From assembly GCA_026390595.1 (NCBI GenBank), contig JAPLFQ010000012.1:1-64000 (forward strand): a stretch of DNA of 64,000 nucleotides, in the 5' to 3' direction. Position numbers and translations under genes: made by a program. Position 1 is the first letter of the stretch; each line of letters begins with the position of its first letter. This stretch comes from Ignavibacteriales bacterium (lineage in GTDB: Bacteria; Bacteroidota; Ignavibacteria; UBA10030). Of this stretch, positions 62,158 through 64,000 are shown one piece after another. The notes under the pieces were generated by a model. That model was not told the origin of the DNA. It ran no database searches and saw only the letters and a program-made list of their open reading frames with translations.

Positions 62158-64000
62158 ATGCAATACCGAATGGTTCTGGTTGCACTGGCATTGGCACATG
62201 CGTGTGCCATTGGACAGGAGACTGGAACAATTCAAGGCTTGGTGCGCGATGCGGAAACGCTGAGACCGCTCGAGGCAGCGAACATTCTGCTTCAGGGAAC
62301 AAATGCGGGCGTGAGCGCTGGCAAGGACGGTTCTTTTCGGCTGCCTCGAATCCCGGCCGGTTCCTACACCGTGAGAGTCAGCTTCATCGGGTATTCGCCG
62401 CAAACACTGCTGGTCGCGGTGCGCCAGGGCGAAACATCAACTCTTGACGTGTCGCTCGTCCAAACGGTACTCCCGGGGCAATCGATTGTGGTTTCGGCAA
62501 CACGCGCCCGGGAGCGCTCCAGCCCGGTTGCTTTTTCAACGTTGAGCCCCCGTGATCTCACGGAGCGCTATTCGACTCAGGATATTCCGTTGCTTCTTTC
62601 CGAACTCCCATCCACAACCTTCTACTCGGAAAGCGGAAACGGTATCGGGTACAACTACCTCAGCATCCGCGGCTTCGATCAGCGACGCATCTCAGTGATG
62701 GTCAATGGCATTCCGCAGAATGATCCGGAAGATCATGACGTGTACTGGCTGGATTTCCCCGACCTTGCCGCGAACCTCCAGGATATCCAGGTCCAACGCG
62801 GAGCAGGCAGCGCGTTCTACGGTCCCCCCGCCATCGGAGGATCGGTCAACCTCATCACCTCGAGTTACTCAAGAACACCCGGCATTTCTGTCTACACGGG
62901 ATTTGGGTCATACAATACACGGAGATACTCTGTCTCGGTCAATTCGGGGCTCGTGGGGGAGAAATACCAGTTCTACGGCCGGCTGTCACGCATCCTGAGC
63001 GACGGATACCGTATGAACTCCTGGACAGATTTTTCAAGCTATTTTCTGGGGGCGACCCGGTACGACGAAACGATGACGACACAGTTGAACTTCTACGGCG
63101 GACCGGTCGCAGATCATCTTGCATACTATGGCATAGCCCGGGAGGACGCGTACTCTTCGGACTCACAAAAGAGGCGGCAGAATCCGATTCGGCGCGCGGA
63201 AGAAATCGAGAATTTCAGCCAGCCACACTATGAACTTCTGCACGAATGGCGCCCCTCGGAACACATCACGGTGAACAACGCCCTGTTTCTCGTCACCGGT
63301 GACGGCTTCTTTGACTACGACGGATCGTGGGCTCCATATTCGTATTTTCGCATTACTCCGAGAAACGGATTCGCGGTTTCCGGTGATCCTGACGAATTGT
63401 ACATCCCCAACGCCCTGATACGCGCCTGGGTGGGGAATAGACAATACGGCTGGCTGCCGCGAGCGAGCATCCGGCATGACGGCGGAGAGGTGACAGTCGG
63501 TGCCGAGTTCCGTATTCACCGGTCAACGCACTGGGGCGCACTCCGCTGGGGAGAAAGCCTTCCGGCGGGGATCACTCCTGACTATCACTACTATGAGTAT
63601 CAGGGTGGAAAGGACATGATTTCTCTGTATGTCCACGAACTCTACGAGCTTCGTCCCGATCTGACTCTGCAGCTCGACTTGCAGTATGCCGACAGCCGGT
63701 ACCGTTTTCACGATGAAAAATATCTGAATACGGATTTTTCAGTTCCGTATCGGTTCCTCAATCCGCGCGCTGGACTGAACTACAATATCAGCGAGAAGTT
63801 GAATATCTACACGCAGATCTCCCGAACTTCGCGGGAGCCGCGGCTGAAGAACCTGTACGATGCTGCGGAGGCGAGTACGCCGCAATCCTGGGGCCCGGTC
63901 ACTCCGCAATTCAGGACTCAGGCGTCCGGCGCTTATGATTTTTCGAGTCCCCTCGTCAGACCGGAAGCTCTTGTCGATGTCGAACTCGGAAGCGGGTACA
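62158..64000 (+). CDS. TonB-dependent receptor under TPP control, probable thiamin importer (cut by window edge)
   Basis: Open frame from the ATG at 62158 to the window end, about 614 residues visible. Signal peptide MQYRMVLVALALAHACAIGQ; CarboxypepD_reg-like domain (GTIQGLVRDAETLRPLEAAN, AGSYTVRVSFIGYSP); plug domain (IPLLLSELPSTTFYSESGNG, YLSIRGFDQRRISVMVNGIP, VQRGAGSAFYGPPAIGGSVN); then barrel strands of TonB-receptor type. The riboswitch directly upstream marks its ligand as thiamin or a derivative. The rest of the barrel lies beyond the window. Confidence 0.92.
   Translation, partial: MQYRMVLVALALAHACAIGQETGTIQGLVRDAETLRPLEAANILLQGTNAGVSAGKDGSFRLPRIPAGSYTVRVSFIGYSPQTLLVAVRQGETSTLDVSLVQTVLPGQSIVVSATRARERSSPVAFSTLSPRDLTERYSTQDIPLLLSELPSTTFYSESGNGIGYNYLSIRGFDQRRISVMVNGIPQNDPEDHDVYWLDFPDLAANLQDIQVQRGAGSAFYGPPAIGGSVNLITSSYSRTPGISVYTGFGSYNTRRYSVSVNSGLVGEKYQFYGRLSRILSDGYRMNSWTDFSSYFLGATRYDETMTTQLNFYGGPVADHLAYYGIAREDAYSSDSQKRRQNPIRRAEEIENFSQPHYELLHEWRPSEHITVNNALFLVTGDGFFDYDGSWAPYSYFRITPRNGFAVSGDPDELYIPNALIRAWVGNRQYGWLPRASIRHDGGEVTVGAEFRIHRSTHWGALRWGESLPAGITPDYHYYEYQGGKDMISLYVHELYELRPDLTLQLDLQYADSRYRFHDEKYLNTDFSVPYRFLNPRAGLNYNISEKLNIYTQISRTSREPRLKNLYDAAEASTPQSWGPVTPQFRTQASGAYDFSSPLVRPEALVDVELGSGY

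Overview
The window looks like a chromosome segment from the Bacteroidota/Ignavibacteria/Calditrichota side of the FCB group. Nine secreted proteins end in, or carry, a type IX secretion (T9SS) C-terminal domain with the QNYPNPFNPST signature. There are two TonB-dependent receptors, several lipoproteins, and many GTG/TTG starts. No phylogenetic marker fixes the genus, so the placement is inferred from protein style.

Layout. (1) 1-18.64 kb: a xylan/glucuronoxylan utilisation locus. Almost all genes are on the minus strand: a GH35/42-like enzyme (cut by the window edge), two GH10 xylanases, a three-repeat T9SS protein of unknown function, a beta-helix protein, a TonB receptor, xylose isomerase, a GPH-type sugar symporter and a cytoplasmic GH3. 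Mannonate dehydratase (uxuA) is divergent. Secreted xylanases would cut the polymer, the receptor and symporter would import fragments, and GH3, XylA and UxuA would feed xylose and glucuronate into central metabolism. No SusD is present.

(2) 18.65-20.45 kb: a gene-poor scar zone. It holds several decayed 3' ends of a tRNA-Leu gene, each followed by its own terminator hairpin, plus a phospholipase-D remnant and a RelE/HigA-type toxin-antitoxin pair whose toxin has an in-frame amber codon.

(3) 20.45-40.80 kb: a candidate genomic island. It is bounded by a 54-bp direct repeat (53 identical) equal to the anticodon-loop-to-3'-end half of tRNA-Leu(CAG). The intact tRNA stands at 40753-40836. All island genes run on the plus strand: a Hanks-type Ser/Thr kinase with a TPR-like region, a sigma-54 activator, then six exported proteins (small membrane protein, tail-fibre-like protein, C10 cysteine protease, two modular T9SS proteins and a GxGYxYP-like T9SS protein). 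An inverted repeat and a weak sigma-54 promoter lie between the regulators and the exported proteins. No integrase was found. This is the most unusual part of the window.

(4) 41.1-46.2 kb: a GH5-like T9SS enzyme, a GT-C membrane glycosyltransferase and a GH5-type mannanase lipoprotein. (5) 46.3-61.8 kb: core functions, namely split heptose kinase and cytidylyltransferase (rfaE1/rfaE2), a giant TamB-like protein, RNase R, a peptidase/beta-propeller/barrel fusion, an orphan PstS-like lipoprotein, a UMF1-type MFS protein, NusB and an ABC ATPase. (6) 61.9-64.0 kb: a sigma-70 promoter, a TPP riboswitch with a clear terminator/antiterminator, and the start of a TonB receptor that runs off the window and is therefore probably a thiamin-compound importer.
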